64,000 nt of DNA from Candidatus Sumerlaeota bacterium (GTDB taxonomy: Bacteria > Sumerlaeota > Sumerlaeia > Sumerlaeales > Sumerlaeaceae), in the NCBI GenBank assembly GCA_012513815.1, contig JAAZBM010000015.1, forward strand, positions 1 through 64,000, in the 5' to 3' direction. The notes under the pieces are model-generated. The model saw only the letters and a list, made by a program, of their open reading frames with translations, ran no database searches and was not told the origin of the DNA. The stretch's first letter is position 1, and each line of letters opens with the position of its first letter. Shown here piece after piece: positions 48,822-58,517 of the stretch. The position numbers were made by a program, and so were the translations under genes.

Positions 48822-50723
48822 CTACTCGGGAACCGTTTGCTTTTCCAAGCTACGATACAACCGCCCGGCAATCTTCCGTTCATCACCACTCAGCGGTGCC
48901 TGACGCTCAACATACTGCAACAAGACACGAGCATCATCCGTATATCCCTGACGACGGAACACCTCAGCCAACTCAATCCATCGCGAGTAGCCGGTCGGCT
49001 GTTGCGAAATCAACTGTGACAACACGTCTTCCGCATCGGACGGAACGGGAGCAGACTTGATGGACATCTGGGACAAAATCTCATCCGCGCGCGCCGACAA
49101 CTTCGCGAACGCGGCATTATTGACCGTGCCGGTCGTCGCCTTGACTTGCGACTCGAGCAAACCAATCTCGGCCTCCTGCTCATATGTCCCGGTCAAACCC
49201 TTGAACATATCCCGAGCGGCCGTCATATACGCCAAGCCAAGCGGCAGATTCGGCGGTGTCTGCGACAACAGCGCGACGCCCTTGCGCTCACGCCGAGCGG
49301 CAAGCAGTTTCTGCACATCCGCCACCGAAAGCGGCAACTGCGACGTCAACAAATCCAGACGCATATCAATCTCATCGCTATGGAAATCGGGGCGCTTCGT
49401 GTGGAAATCCTCCATCAACTGGCGAGCCTTGATAATCTCGCCCTGCGAAGTAAGTTGGTCAACGTTATACAACATCGTCTTGTATTCGGCCGTGATGCGG
49501 TCAGGATAAATAATCTCGCGGCCGAACGGATTCACATTGTTAATGATAGAGCCGACCGAGGTATCAGTCTTGCTCATCCCCGGGCGTGCCAACGTGCCAT
49601 TGGCGCCCGTGCGACCATCCGAAACGGTCGAACGTTGAACCAAGAGCGACGCACCAACAATACCAATCACAATCAGAACTGCAACAATCGCAGGCCACAA
49701 GGAACTCATCAGCGGTTTCGCAAACCGGAAAATTCCCGTCGAATTGTTCTTGTCACGACCCGCCCCGATGCCAACCTTAATTCCGCGTGTTGGGGTGTGC
49801 GGGTGGGACTCAGACATCACAACGCCATGTTCCATGATGGACGATTTATGCGGACGCGGTGTCTCTATCGATACAGTTGCACCATCGCCCAGCGAGGCCT
49901 CAAGCGCTTGGGCCATCTCATCGCCATTTGCGAAACGGTCAGGCTTTTGCTTGGCCATCGCCTCCATCACGACCTGCGCAAGCGCCGGACGGCAGGACGA
50001 ATTAAACTTCGAGATTGGCTCGGGCGTCTCATACAAATGCTTCGTCGCGACGGCAATCGGGTTCTCGGCATCATACGGCACACGGCACGTCAGCGCATAA
50101 TACAAGCATACACCTAACGAATACAAATCCGATTGACCATCAACGCCGCGCCCGATAACCTGCTCAGGAGACATAAACTTCGGGGTTCCAAGACTGACAC
50201 CGGTCTGCGTCTTAATTGTTGAATCCTCGCGCAGCGCGATACCGAAATCGGTAATCTTGACGGTGTCGTCCTTCAAAACCAAAATATTATCCGGCTTGAT
50301 ATCACGGTGCGTGATACCGCCATCGTTCGCGACCTTCAGCGCGCGCGCAACCTGTGCCCCAATCCGAACCACACGGGCATCGGACAGCGGAGTATTCGTT
50401 TCGACGGCATGGTCAATGATTCGTTGCAAACTCTCGCCATCAACAAACTCCATAACGATGCAATAGGTATGCTCATAATCCAGACGGTCATAAATCTGAA
50501 CAATATTTTCGTGTTGCAACTGGCCGACGGTGTTCGCCTCATTCTCGAAGCGTTTGCGAAACTCCTCGTCTCCCGCCAAGTCCTCGTTCAATACCTTGAT
50601 GGCAACTAAACGGTTGCCCATATTTAGCTGAACGGCCTTGTAAACGGTACCCATGCCACCCTTGCCAATGATGGATTCACAACGGTACTTGTCATCGATG
50701 ATGAATGGTAGCGTAAAGCTCAT
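48822..50723 (-). CDS. Transmembrane Ser/Thr protein kinase (PknB-like) with helical C-terminal region
   Basis: IGKGGMGTVYKAVQ, VAIKVL, ITHRDIKPDNILVL, ITDFGIAL, GTPKFMSPEQ; TM LWPAIVAVLIVIGIVGASLLV. Confidence 0.95.
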   Translation of the reverse strand: MSFTLPFIIDDKYRCESIIGKGGMGTVYKAVQLNMGNRLVAIKVLNEDLAGDEEFRKRFENEANTVGQLQHENIVQIYDRLDYEHTYCIVMEFVDGESLQRIIDHAVETNTPLSDARVVRIGAQVARALKVANDGGITHRDIKPDNILVLKDDTVKITDFGIALREDSTIKTQTGVSLGTPKFMSPEQVIGRGVDGQSDLYSLGVCLYYALTCRVPYDAENPIAVATKHLYETPEPISKFNSSCRPALAQVVMEAMAKQKPDRFANGDEMAQALEASLGDGATVSIETPRPHKSSIMEHGVVMSESHPHTPTRGIKVGIGAGRDKNNSTGIFRFAKPLMSSLWPAIVAVLIVIGIVGASLLVQRSTVSDGRTGANGTLARPGMSKTDTSVGSIINNVNPFGREIIYPDRITAEYKTMLYNVDQLTSQGEIIKARQLMEDFHTKRPDFHSDEIDMRLDLLTSQLPLSVADVQKLLAARRERKGVALLSQTPPNLPLGLAYMTAARDMFKGLTGTYEQEAEIGLLESQVKATTGTVNNAAFAKLSARADEILSQMSIKSAPVPSDAEDVLSQLISQQPTGYSRWIELAEVFRRQGYTDDARVLLQYVERQAPLSGDERKIAGRLYRSLEKQTVPE

Positions 50724-50954
50724 TGATAAACGATTGCGACCCCCCGATGAACAGGGATAGCAACTGCAAAAACACCGGAAGTAACTCGCATTCTTCCGGA
50801 ATTCAACACATGCGCCATATCTCTTTTGTTATTGAATCTCATGCTCTGGCAAGATATTTTTTGTGGCACTAAAACCACACTGTCTTTCCTTTTCTTTTCC
50901 TATCTATTGATAACCTATCACAAGGACTGGCATTCTTCATTTTCTTTGTGATAA

Positions 50955-52244
50955 TTATGGATGAAATTCGTCACCCTGCACCGAATAAACCGTCTGCCCA
51001 CTCTCGATGCTGCCCGAGGGTAAATCAGCAAACGTTACACCTGCATGAACCAGACAATTTTTCCCGATACGCATTCCGGCCGGTAATATCGCGCCCTTGC
51101 CAACAACCGAAATGCCCGTGTTCAGCAAATCCGGACGAGCGATATTATTTATATCTTCACCAAAACCAACTTTACAATTCTGGTCAAGAATACAGCACTT
51201 GTCGATGATGGCCTTGTCTATCTGACAGTGAGGGCCGATCACCGTATCATTCATGATGACACTGTTGCGCACAACCGAGCCTTTGCCAATATGAACGCCG
51301 GGGAACAAAACGCTATGCTCGACTTCGCCCTCAACAACGCATCCACGGGGAACGAAACTGTCGCTGACATAGGCACCGCGACCAATGCGGGCCGGCATAT
51401 AATTCGCGACTTTCGAATCATAGTGGTTCGTCCGAATATCCCACTTAAAGAAATCCAAACCGGAATCGGGATTCAGGGACTCCATGTTGGTCTGCCAGAA
51501 CGAATCGATTGTCCCGACGTCCCTCCAGTAACCATCAAAACGCCAGCCGTACATATTGTCCTGTTGCTGCATCTTGGGCAAAATATCCTTGCCAAAATCA
51601 AAATGACTGTCGGGTTGCTGAGCATCCTCGCCCAAGCGGTGCATCAGCACTTGCGCGTTGAAAACGTAAATTCCAAGAGAGGCCATATTGGACATCGGAT
51701 TCGTCTTAGGCTTCTCTTGAAAACCCAAGACACGTCCATCTTCAGCCGTGTGGACAATCCCGAAACGAGACGTATCTTCCCACGGAACTTCCTGCAGCGC
51801 AAGCGTACAATCGCTATGATGATGAACATGGAAGTCAATCATCATCTGATAATCCATGTTATAAATATGGTCGCCCGACAAAACCATCACGATATCAGGC
51901 TCATAACGCATAATGAATTCACGGTTCTGCCAGACAGCATCCGCCGTCCCCTTATACCAGTCGCTGTCCGTCTCGCCCGTATAGGGAGGCAAAATCCGAC
52001 AGCACCGATTACGAGACTCATAACCCCACCACTCGCCATGACCGACATGTTCCATCAGGCTCATGGGCTTGTACTGAGTCGCGATGCCAACATAAGGAAT
52101 TTCCGCGCGCATCGCGTTCGAAAGCGTAAAGTCGATAATACGATACGCACCACCAAAGGGAACCGCCGGCTTCGCGCGGCGTGAACTCAAGATAGACAGC
52201 CGGGAACCTTGTCCACCGGCAAGTAACATGGCTACGATTTTCAT
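50955..52244 (-). CDS. glgC: Glucose-1-phosphate adenylyltransferase
   Basis: LLAGGQGSRLSILSSRRAKPAVPFGGAYRIIDF, YKGTADAVWQNREFI, LSGDHIYNMDY, YWRDVGTIDSFWQTNM. Confidence 0.95.
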   Translation of the reverse strand: MKIVAMLLAGGQGSRLSILSSRRAKPAVPFGGAYRIIDFTLSNAMRAEIPYVGIATQYKPMSLMEHVGHGEWWGYESRNRCCRILPPYTGETDSDWYKGTADAVWQNREFIMRYEPDIVMVLSGDHIYNMDYQMMIDFHVHHHSDCTLALQEVPWEDTSRFGIVHTAEDGRVLGFQEKPKTNPMSNMASLGIYVFNAQVLMHRLGEDAQQPDSHFDFGKDILPKMQQQDNMYGWRFDGYWRDVGTIDSFWQTNMESLNPDSGLDFFKWDIRTNHYDSKVANYMPARIGRGAYVSDSFVPRGCVVEGEVEHSVLFPGVHIGKGSVVRNSVIMNDTVIGPHCQIDKAIIDKCCILDQNCKVGFGEDINNIARPDLLNTGISVVGKGAILPAGMRIGKNCLVHAGVTFADLPSGSIESGQTVYSVQGDEFHP

Positions 52245-52340
52245 GCTATATAATACCTACTCTCTGCTACAATTCTGAGCCAATTTAAATTATACGTCTT
52301 GCTCGATAACCACAATTCTCAATCTGCCACAAAATCGGTA

Positions 52341-54968
52341 CTACCGCGCCTTTTTGGCGTTGCGTTTGACAGCGACGCCATCCGGAAGTTGCGGTTCACC
52401 ACCAATCACGACCTTCATGCGACGCTTCGCCTTGTTGTATTTGTCGACACGAATCGCGATCTTGACCGCTGTTTCGACATTTTCGCGAGCGCCTTCGAAC
52501 CCCGCGGCAGGCTCCTTGATTTCCTCTAACTTGAAGATATAGAAGCCATCCTTACCCATCATCACCTTGCTCACTTCGCCGGGCTTCAAGTCCGCAAGAC
52601 CCTCGGCCATCATCTCCGTGATTTTGCCCGAGGACGCGTCAAGCCAGCCTAGCTCGCCGCTCTGCATACGTGACGGCGCCTGACTTTCTTTCAATGCGAC
52701 AGACCCGAAATCCGCGCCATCAGCGATGTTCTTGCGCAGATTCTCCATCACATCACGAACCGCCCGAGCGGCATCGGAGTCCTGCGGCATTGGCTTGAAA
52801 ATCTCCGCGACGCGAATACTACGGGACGGCTGATACAGCTCCGGCGAGTTATCATAAATTTCCTTCAGTTTTTCTTCCGAACCATACTTTTCACGAAACT
52901 CGCGCTCAACAATTTTATCAACCAGTGCGGCATCCGCAGCTTCACGGTTCAAATCCTCTTGAGAAATCCCCTTGCCAAGCATCACCTGTTGCACCTTCTT
53001 TGCCTTCTCGCTGCGCTTGTCAAGATACGCCTGAATCTCGTCTGCCGAAACATTCTCGCCATCACTCCGTGCCATCTCGGCAATAGCCGTCCGCTCCGCC
53101 CAGTCATTCACCAAGCGATACTCGATATTATCACGCTGTGAAGTCTTGGGGTCAATGCCCTCGGACTCGATAATGGCGTCAACCTGCTTGCCAACGCTAT
53201 CCGCGTCCATATCCTTGTCGCCAACTTGCGCAGACAAACCGGCACCCGCGCCGAGGCGCTTTGCCAGTTCCGGCGGAAGCTGCGTCAAGTCCGGCACAAT
53301 TCCATCCGAATCAACGCCAGCACGCTTGTCGAGCGCTTTCTCGGCCGCGCGAGCCACAGCCGGATCAACACCGGCTTTCTTCAAATCCTGTTTGATTTTC
53401 TCATCCACAATCTGGTCAGCAATGTCGGAAGACACAACGGACGAAGACGAAGACTGGTCAACCAAAACATCATTCTCGTTTGCTGCCGCAGACGTCGTCG
53501 TCGGGGCGGGTGGCGGTGTCGGCAGCGGGGTCGCCATTGGAACGGTCGCATCGGCCGGAGGCGTCGCTTCCATATTAACATTTCCGTGACTGACAACAAC
53601 ACCACTACGGGGCGTCGTAACAGGCTTCTGCGCAAGATTCGGCGGAACGGTCGGAACAGCATCCGGAGAAACCAGAACCTTGCTGATGGCCTTTTCCTCA
53701 GGCGTCGGCATCTTCTCCGCGCTATCGCTCGAAAACGCATCCTGACTCGAATCGACGGGAACCACATCATTCGGAACGATATCATTGGAAATGACGTCGT
53801 TCGAGGCAGCGTCCGTTGGACTTGTTGGCGTCGGGCTTGCGATAGGCGAGGCGCCTTCATTCGTCACAATGTCATCGGGCAACGGTGTCTGCAACGAGTC
53901 CATCGCCACCGGCGTCGGCAATGCCTGACTCGCATACGGAGTCGGTAGCGGAGGCATTCCATCGGACATGAAGCTCTGCACACCACCCAGCGAATCCGCG
54001 CCATCAGCTTCAATGCCAGTCGCGCCCTTGTCCGTCAACGACGCCAAGGGCGTCGGTACAAACTGATTTGGGGACAAATGCTGCATCGCACTCAACAACT
54101 TCAAATCATTATCCGCCGTGGTTGGTGTCGGGGTGACACTCCAATTCCCAAGCCCTTGCGGAATGGCAATCGGTGGCAGAGTCGCGGTGGGCGTCGGCGT
54201 CAAGCCATAAGACTTGTTACTCTCCGAGGCGGGTGTCGGCTTCAGTAGCATATCGCCATAAATCAGTTTTTGCTGTTGCGCCGCAGCCTGTTCGGCAATA
54301 TTCTTCGGCGAAAGATCACCCGTCGGTGTGAACGTCTGCGCGCTACCCACACTTGCGGATCTCGTGTTGCTCTGAATCGCATAACGGCCGCTCGCGTCTA
54401 CCTGATTCGCGGGATTGACCGCCGCGATAGCAACAGATGGGGGAGCAATCGGCGGGGGAGGCAGTGGGTCACTGCTCTGAGGCGTCATTTCTGTGCCGAC
54501 CTTCGGCGAGGCTGAAAAAACAGACGGCGTCACACTCGCCCCGATGAGCGAAACACTTGTCGTTGTCGACGCGACGCCGCCAAGTTCAATGCTAGACGAA
54601 TGAGAGGGAGAATCAACACTGACATCGGCATCCGTCGCTGTATAGCCAATCGCCCTTTCCGAAACAGAAGGATTCATCCGAACAACAGGCGAGTAAACAC
54701 GGCGGTTCTCGGGCATGCGAGATTCGTCCGCATCCGTCAGCGGCAAAACGGAATCGGACTCATTCACGCCCGCAACATTCGCCGCTTTGTCAGCCGAACT
54801 GAAATACAAAAGCACGATAACAAAGATGATAAAAGCGGAAACAAATAAGGTCAAATTCACCGAAACATAATGCGGCGGAACACGATCCGGAACAACATCC
54901 GGTGGTGTATCCGGTGGCGTCGAAACCTCTGTCGTCGAAAGCTGACTATTTTTCTCTTTATTATTCAT
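52341..54968 (-). CDS. Membrane-anchored parvulin-type (PpiC/SurA-like) peptidyl-prolyl isomerase with long P/T/S/V-rich disordered region
   Basis: N-terminal TM VNLTLFVSAFIIFVIVLLYF; C-terminal GADFGSVALKESQAPSRMQSGELGWLDASSGKITEMMAEGLADLKPGEVSKVMMGKDGFYIFKLEEIK. Confidence 0.85.
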   Translation of the reverse strand: MNNKEKNSQLSTTEVSTPPDTPPDVVPDRVPPHYVSVNLTLFVSAFIIFVIVLLYFSSADKAANVAGVNESDSVLPLTDADESRMPENRRVYSPVVRMNPSVSERAIGYTATDADVSVDSPSHSSSIELGGVASTTTSVSLIGASVTPSVFSASPKVGTEMTPQSSDPLPPPPIAPPSVAIAAVNPANQVDASGRYAIQSNTRSASVGSAQTFTPTGDLSPKNIAEQAAAQQQKLIYGDMLLKPTPASESNKSYGLTPTPTATLPPIAIPQGLGNWSVTPTPTTADNDLKLLSAMQHLSPNQFVPTPLASLTDKGATGIEADGADSLGGVQSFMSDGMPPLPTPYASQALPTPVAMDSLQTPLPDDIVTNEGASPIASPTPTSPTDAASNDVISNDIVPNDVVPVDSSQDAFSSDSAEKMPTPEEKAISKVLVSPDAVPTVPPNLAQKPVTTPRSGVVVSHGNVNMEATPPADATVPMATPLPTPPPAPTTTSAAANENDVLVDQSSSSSVVSSDIADQIVDEKIKQDLKKAGVDPAVARAAEKALDKRAGVDSDGIVPDLTQLPPELAKRLGAGAGLSAQVGDKDMDADSVGKQVDAIIESEGIDPKTSQRDNIEYRLVNDWAERTAIAEMARSDGENVSADEIQAYLDKRSEKAKKVQQVMLGKGISQEDLNREAADAALVDKIVEREFREKYGSEEKLKEIYDNSPELYQPSRSIRVAEIFKPMPQDSDAARAVRDVMENLRKNIADGADFGSVALKESQAPSRMQSGELGWLDASSGKITEMMAEGLADLKPGEVSKVMMGKDGFYIFKLEEIKEPAAGFEGARENVETAVKIAIRVDKYNKAKRRMKVVIGGEPQLPDGVAVKRNAKKAR

Positions 54969-55078
54969 CCTTGAAAATTACACACGACAAGAAGATTTAT
55001 CATGACTTGACCTAAACATGAGCGCGTTTGGCTCCAAATATATAACGAAAGGAAAACTGATGAATTGTCAACAAAAAA

Positions 55079-55164
55079 TGGTGCCGGACGAGGGACTCGA
55101 ACCCTCACGCCCCTTCGGACTGGGGATTTTAAGTCCCCTGCGTCTGCCATTCCGCCAGTCCGGC
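55079..55164 (-). tRNA. tRNA-Leu (anticodon TAA), CCA encoded
   Basis: GCCGGACTGGCGGAATGGCAGACGCAGGGGACTTAAAATCCCC...GGTTCGAGTCCCTCGTCCGGCACCA. Confidence 0.96.
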
Positions 55165-55241
55165 AACCTATTCACCTTACAAGTAGCCCTGCCAAATCTA
55201 TTAGAGAAAAAACGTTCTCCAATCCTCGCACACGGACTTAC

Positions 55242-56978
55242 TTATTCTTTGACATCCAAGTTTGTAATCAACTCGATTGTTGCCGAAGTTGTCGCCAAAC
55301 CGGTCGCTGAATCCACCGACAAGGAAAGGTCGTCAAACGCGTAGCTGCGCGGCGCTGTCGAAACGCTGAACATAAACTGCATAATCGCTTCGGGTGTTCC
55401 TGTAAACCACAGTTCAAGACCCTCAAGACCGCCAATCACTTCGCCCTCGGGAGTAGCCGCAGGTGTCGCCATCATACCCATTCCGGGCATACCCATCATA
55501 CCCGGCATCATCCCGGGCATCATTGCCATACCACCTGCACCCGGGTCACCCGGCATCATACCAGGCATCATACCCGGCATCATTCCGGGCATCATCCCGG
55601 GCATCATGCCCATCATGCCGCCAGCCATACTTGGGTCCATTGCCGGGGTCGAAGCCGGAGTCGGGTCAACAAGCAATTCGTTGCGGCTCATCTGGTCACG
55701 GCGCTTGAACTTATGTCCCGCAAGAGGACGCAAGATGTTGACGCGCTTGAATTCCTGAATTCCACAACGTTCCGCAATCTGCGCAACTTCGGTCAACGTA
55801 TCAATCGACTTAACGAGCGACAACAAAACCTGACCGGAATCCAAGTTCACATCCAACGCTTCGCGAAGCATCGGCTTGTCCACAATCTTCTGACCTTCGG
55901 CGCCGCCAAGCCTACGTTGCTGCCAAAGCAATTCCGAAATATAGAACTTCTTCAGATTGGGAACCAACACACCAAAACGATTCAACGAATAGGGGTTAAT
56001 CCACGGCTTTGATTGCGATTGATAGGCAAGTTGCGACGGGAACGGCAGAGGGGCATTTCCACCGGCTGCGGCACCACCGGGCATCCCGACCATACCACCG
56101 GCAGCATTCGCGCCACCATAGTTGTAAACCTTTTCGGCTGCGGTCTGTTTGTCGAAATACACGCCGCCAAAACTCTGTGACTGTTGATAGATATTCTGAA
56201 GCAACTGCATATTAGACTGCGCGCCTGCAATCTGAGCGGAGTTCGCCATCATCATCGGTTGCAATAACCAGTTGTTGACTTCCTTCGGCTCGAACAGACC
56301 CGTGTCACGAATCATCGAGTTATGTTGGAAATATGCATTCACCAACTGAACGGCGTCATTCTGATTTGCCAACTGCGCCATCGTGTAGCGCATGTTATTG
56401 ATCTGTTGCCACAAATCGGTGCCACTCTTCTTTGTCTGAAGAGTATCGGGAATGCCCCATCCCTGCTGTCTCGGAAGAATACCGGCCGCAACGTCAACAT
56501 ACTGACCGCCCATGCCGAAAGTATTGTTTGCGGCGGCCGCATTGCGCATGTTCGCCATCTGCTCGGGAGAAATCTCATCAACCGCTTCCTTGGCATCAAG
56601 GAAGGTCAACTTCGTCGTCCGCAACGATTTACGCACGGTTAACAATTGTTTCAAAGAAACATAAACGGCATCAAACTGCTTCTCAACATCCGCCGGTTCC
56701 GCTGTCTTATAGAAGTCAGGAAGATCAAGCTTCATCGATTTGATAACGCCATCGACATTGGTGTTATACTCTTCCGTCTTCTTGACGAAATCAGGAATCA
56801 TATTCTCGTTCTCGGGCAAGGAACTCGAATTCAACGTTTCAACACCGGAATTGTATTCTTGCTCAACCTGAACAAAATTTTTATATCCCGGACCAAACAC
56901 AAGCAAATGGGCAGCTGCAGCGACTGCAATGCCAACAACAACGATTAATGTTATTTGTTGCGTCCTACCTAATTTCAT
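55242..56978 (-). CDS. Amuc_1100/PilO-like membrane-anchored protein with Met/Gly/Pro repeat segment
   Basis: N-terminal TM RTQQITLIVVVGIAVAAAAHLLVFGP, long coiled region, C-terminal PilO-like GLEGLELWFTGTPEAIMQFMFSVSTAPRSYAFDDLSLS. Confidence 0.6.
   Translation of the reverse strand: MKLGRTQQITLIVVVGIAVAAAAHLLVFGPGYKNFVQVEQEYNSGVETLNSSSLPENENMIPDFVKKTEEYNTNVDGVIKSMKLDLPDFYKTAEPADVEKQFDAVYVSLKQLLTVRKSLRTTKLTFLDAKEAVDEISPEQMANMRNAAAANNTFGMGGQYVDVAAGILPRQQGWGIPDTLQTKKSGTDLWQQINNMRYTMAQLANQNDAVQLVNAYFQHNSMIRDTGLFEPKEVNNWLLQPMMMANSAQIAGAQSNMQLLQNIYQQSQSFGGVYFDKQTAAEKVYNYGGANAAGGMVGMPGGAAAGGNAPLPFPSQLAYQSQSKPWINPYSLNRFGVLVPNLKKFYISELLWQQRRLGGAEGQKIVDKPMLREALDVNLDSGQVLLSLVKSIDTLTEVAQIAERCGIQEFKRVNILRPLAGHKFKRRDQMSRNELLVDPTPASTPAMDPSMAGGMMGMMPGMMPGMMPGMMPGMMPGDPGAGGMAMMPGMMPGMMGMPGMGMMATPAATPEGEVIGGLEGLELWFTGTPEAIMQFMFSVSTAPRSYAFDDLSLSVDSATGLATTSATIELITNLDVKE
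55478..55620 (-). repeat. Intragenic 12-bp-period tandem repeat encoding (M-M-P-G)n
   Basis: Repeated ggcatcatnccc units; translation MMGMMPGMMPGMMPGMMPGMMPGDPGAGGMAMMPGMMPGMMGMPGMGMM. Confidence 0.85.
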
Positions 56979-57085
56979 ATTGTTTCCACCGCCTTGTTTC
57001 TATTTATATAAACCTATGTCTTAAAATGCCATTACAATCTATTTTTACATACAATGCTATGAAATTAATATACGTGTCTTATAGA

Positions 57086-58114
57086 TTATCGTGACATATC
57101 ACCACTAAATTCTATAATCCAATACTCCGAGAGTAACGCTTTGTCGGGAACGTAAACATCACTACTCAACGGAATGGCATACTTCATCAAATCGCGTAAC
57201 TTCTCATAACAATCCAGTAAATGCTTCAGCGAGAATTTCGCCGCGCAACGCTCAAGTTTCTGCCGACGGAAGGCCGCCGTCAACTTCAGCAAATTCGTTT
57301 TCGCGTCGGCCGGGAAATAATCGTCGCCCAACTTCTGACGCGTCAAATCACGGGCAGACAAAACGGCATCCGAGGTCGCGATTTTCGCCTGAATCAGCAA
57401 CCGCAAATTCGCGCAAATCAACCAGTACATTTTCGGGGCGCCGCCCGTCACCTCATACCACTGACGCCACAACGACAACGCATCGGCAGTGCGTCTCTCA
57501 AAAAGCGCATCCAAGAACAACCACTGCACATTCTGCTCTTTGAACTCATAAGCAACATTGCGCTTCGTCGCGATTTTCATCACGGGATTCGACGGCGACG
57601 CCTTACGGAATTTCTCGCCATCCTCCAGCACAAAAATAATCAATACCGCATTCAGCTTGGGCAACAATTCCATCTCGATGAACTCCGCCAGATGCTGGCT
57701 CGCCGACGGAGACTTGGCGACCGCGTCAGACGTCGACTTTGTCGCGCTCTTTGTGGTCTTCGTGGTCTTCGCGGACTTGCCCTTCCGAGCAACGGTCGAC
57801 GAATCACCGGACGTGAAAAAATCGGGGCAGGTGTAGAGTGTAACAACTCGCTGAGCATCCTCAATCAACGAATAGGTCGTCAACTCTGTCAGCAAATCGG
57901 GCATCACCGAAGACAGCTTGGCGCCTGCTTTCGGGATAATCTCCGCATAGTTCTCATCACGATTTTGCGAGTCAACATTCGCGCTCACAATGTCACGTTT
58001 GAACTGCTCCATCGCGACTTCATTCTCGCCATACAAAAAGTAAAACTTTCCGCCCGGAATTACACGATACCGGCTCGCCGAAGACGTGGATGATTTCTTG
58101 TCCTGAGCGCTCAT
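57086..58114 (-). CDS. holA: DNA polymerase III subunit delta
   Basis: GKFYFLYGENEVAMEQFKRDI, LLTELTTYSLIEDAQRVVTLY, C-terminal helical bundle; ATGA overlap with YkgJ-like gene stop. Confidence 0.8.
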   Translation of the reverse strand: MSAQDKKSSTSSASRYRVIPGGKFYFLYGENEVAMEQFKRDIVSANVDSQNRDENYAEIIPKAGAKLSSVMPDLLTELTTYSLIEDAQRVVTLYTCPDFFTSGDSSTVARKGKSAKTTKTTKSATKSTSDAVAKSPSASQHLAEFIEMELLPKLNAVLIIFVLEDGEKFRKASPSNPVMKIATKRNVAYEFKEQNVQWLFLDALFERRTADALSLWRQWYEVTGGAPKMYWLICANLRLLIQAKIATSDAVLSARDLTRQKLGDDYFPADAKTNLLKLTAAFRRQKLERCAAKFSLKHLLDCYEKLRDLMKYAIPLSSDVYVPDKALLSEYWIIEFSGDMSR

Positions 58115-58512
58115 GACAAACCATCCCGCTCTTTCTTCAGCCGCATAAGACGCTGATACCCCGCGCAATCATCAAGCATCGCCTGATTACGCCAAATCAT
58201 CGGGAACTCCTTGCACTGACGGGGTTTCGCGTCATGCAACAAACACTTGTTATCTTCCAGAAAAATGCAATCCAACGAATCGCCCGCATGGTCAATCAAC
58301 CACCGATCGCCATACTTCGCATGCCACGAGACCTCGGGGTCACGCGTGTACAAAGCCACAAAATGGCTCACATGTATATGAAGCGCTTCCGCCATATGCG
58401 CAATATCCTCGCGGCTCACACGGACAAAACCATCACCGCGGCAGCAATGACCACAACAAAGGCATTCAAAACCCTCTAAGATATCATGATCGGAGCACGA
58501 GTTATCACACAT
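58111..58512 (-). CDS. YkgJ-family Cys-cluster protein
   Basis: CLCCGHCCRGDGFVRVSREDI, CIFLEDNKCLLHDAKPRQCKEFP. Confidence 0.92.
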   Translation of the reverse strand: MCDNSCSDHDILEGFECLCCGHCCRGDGFVRVSREDIAHMAEALHIHVSHFVALYTRDPEVSWHAKYGDRWLIDHAGDSLDCIFLEDNKCLLHDAKPRQCKEFPMIWRNQAMLDDCAGYQRLMRLKKERDGLS

Positions 58513-58517
58513 ATAAG

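Noticed and set aside
52341-54968. Possibility that the PPIase ORF is two genes fused by a sequencing error
   Set aside because: Frame is continuous with consistent codon usage, and the linker bias (P/T/S/V) matches other exported proteins in the window; kept as one CDS
55018-55344. Plus-strand ORFs at 55018..55344 and 55065..55310 (MVPDEGLEPSRPFGLG..., MSTKNGAGRGTRTLTPLRTG...)
   Set aside because: Antisense translation of tRNA-Leu, a well-known spurious-ORF pattern
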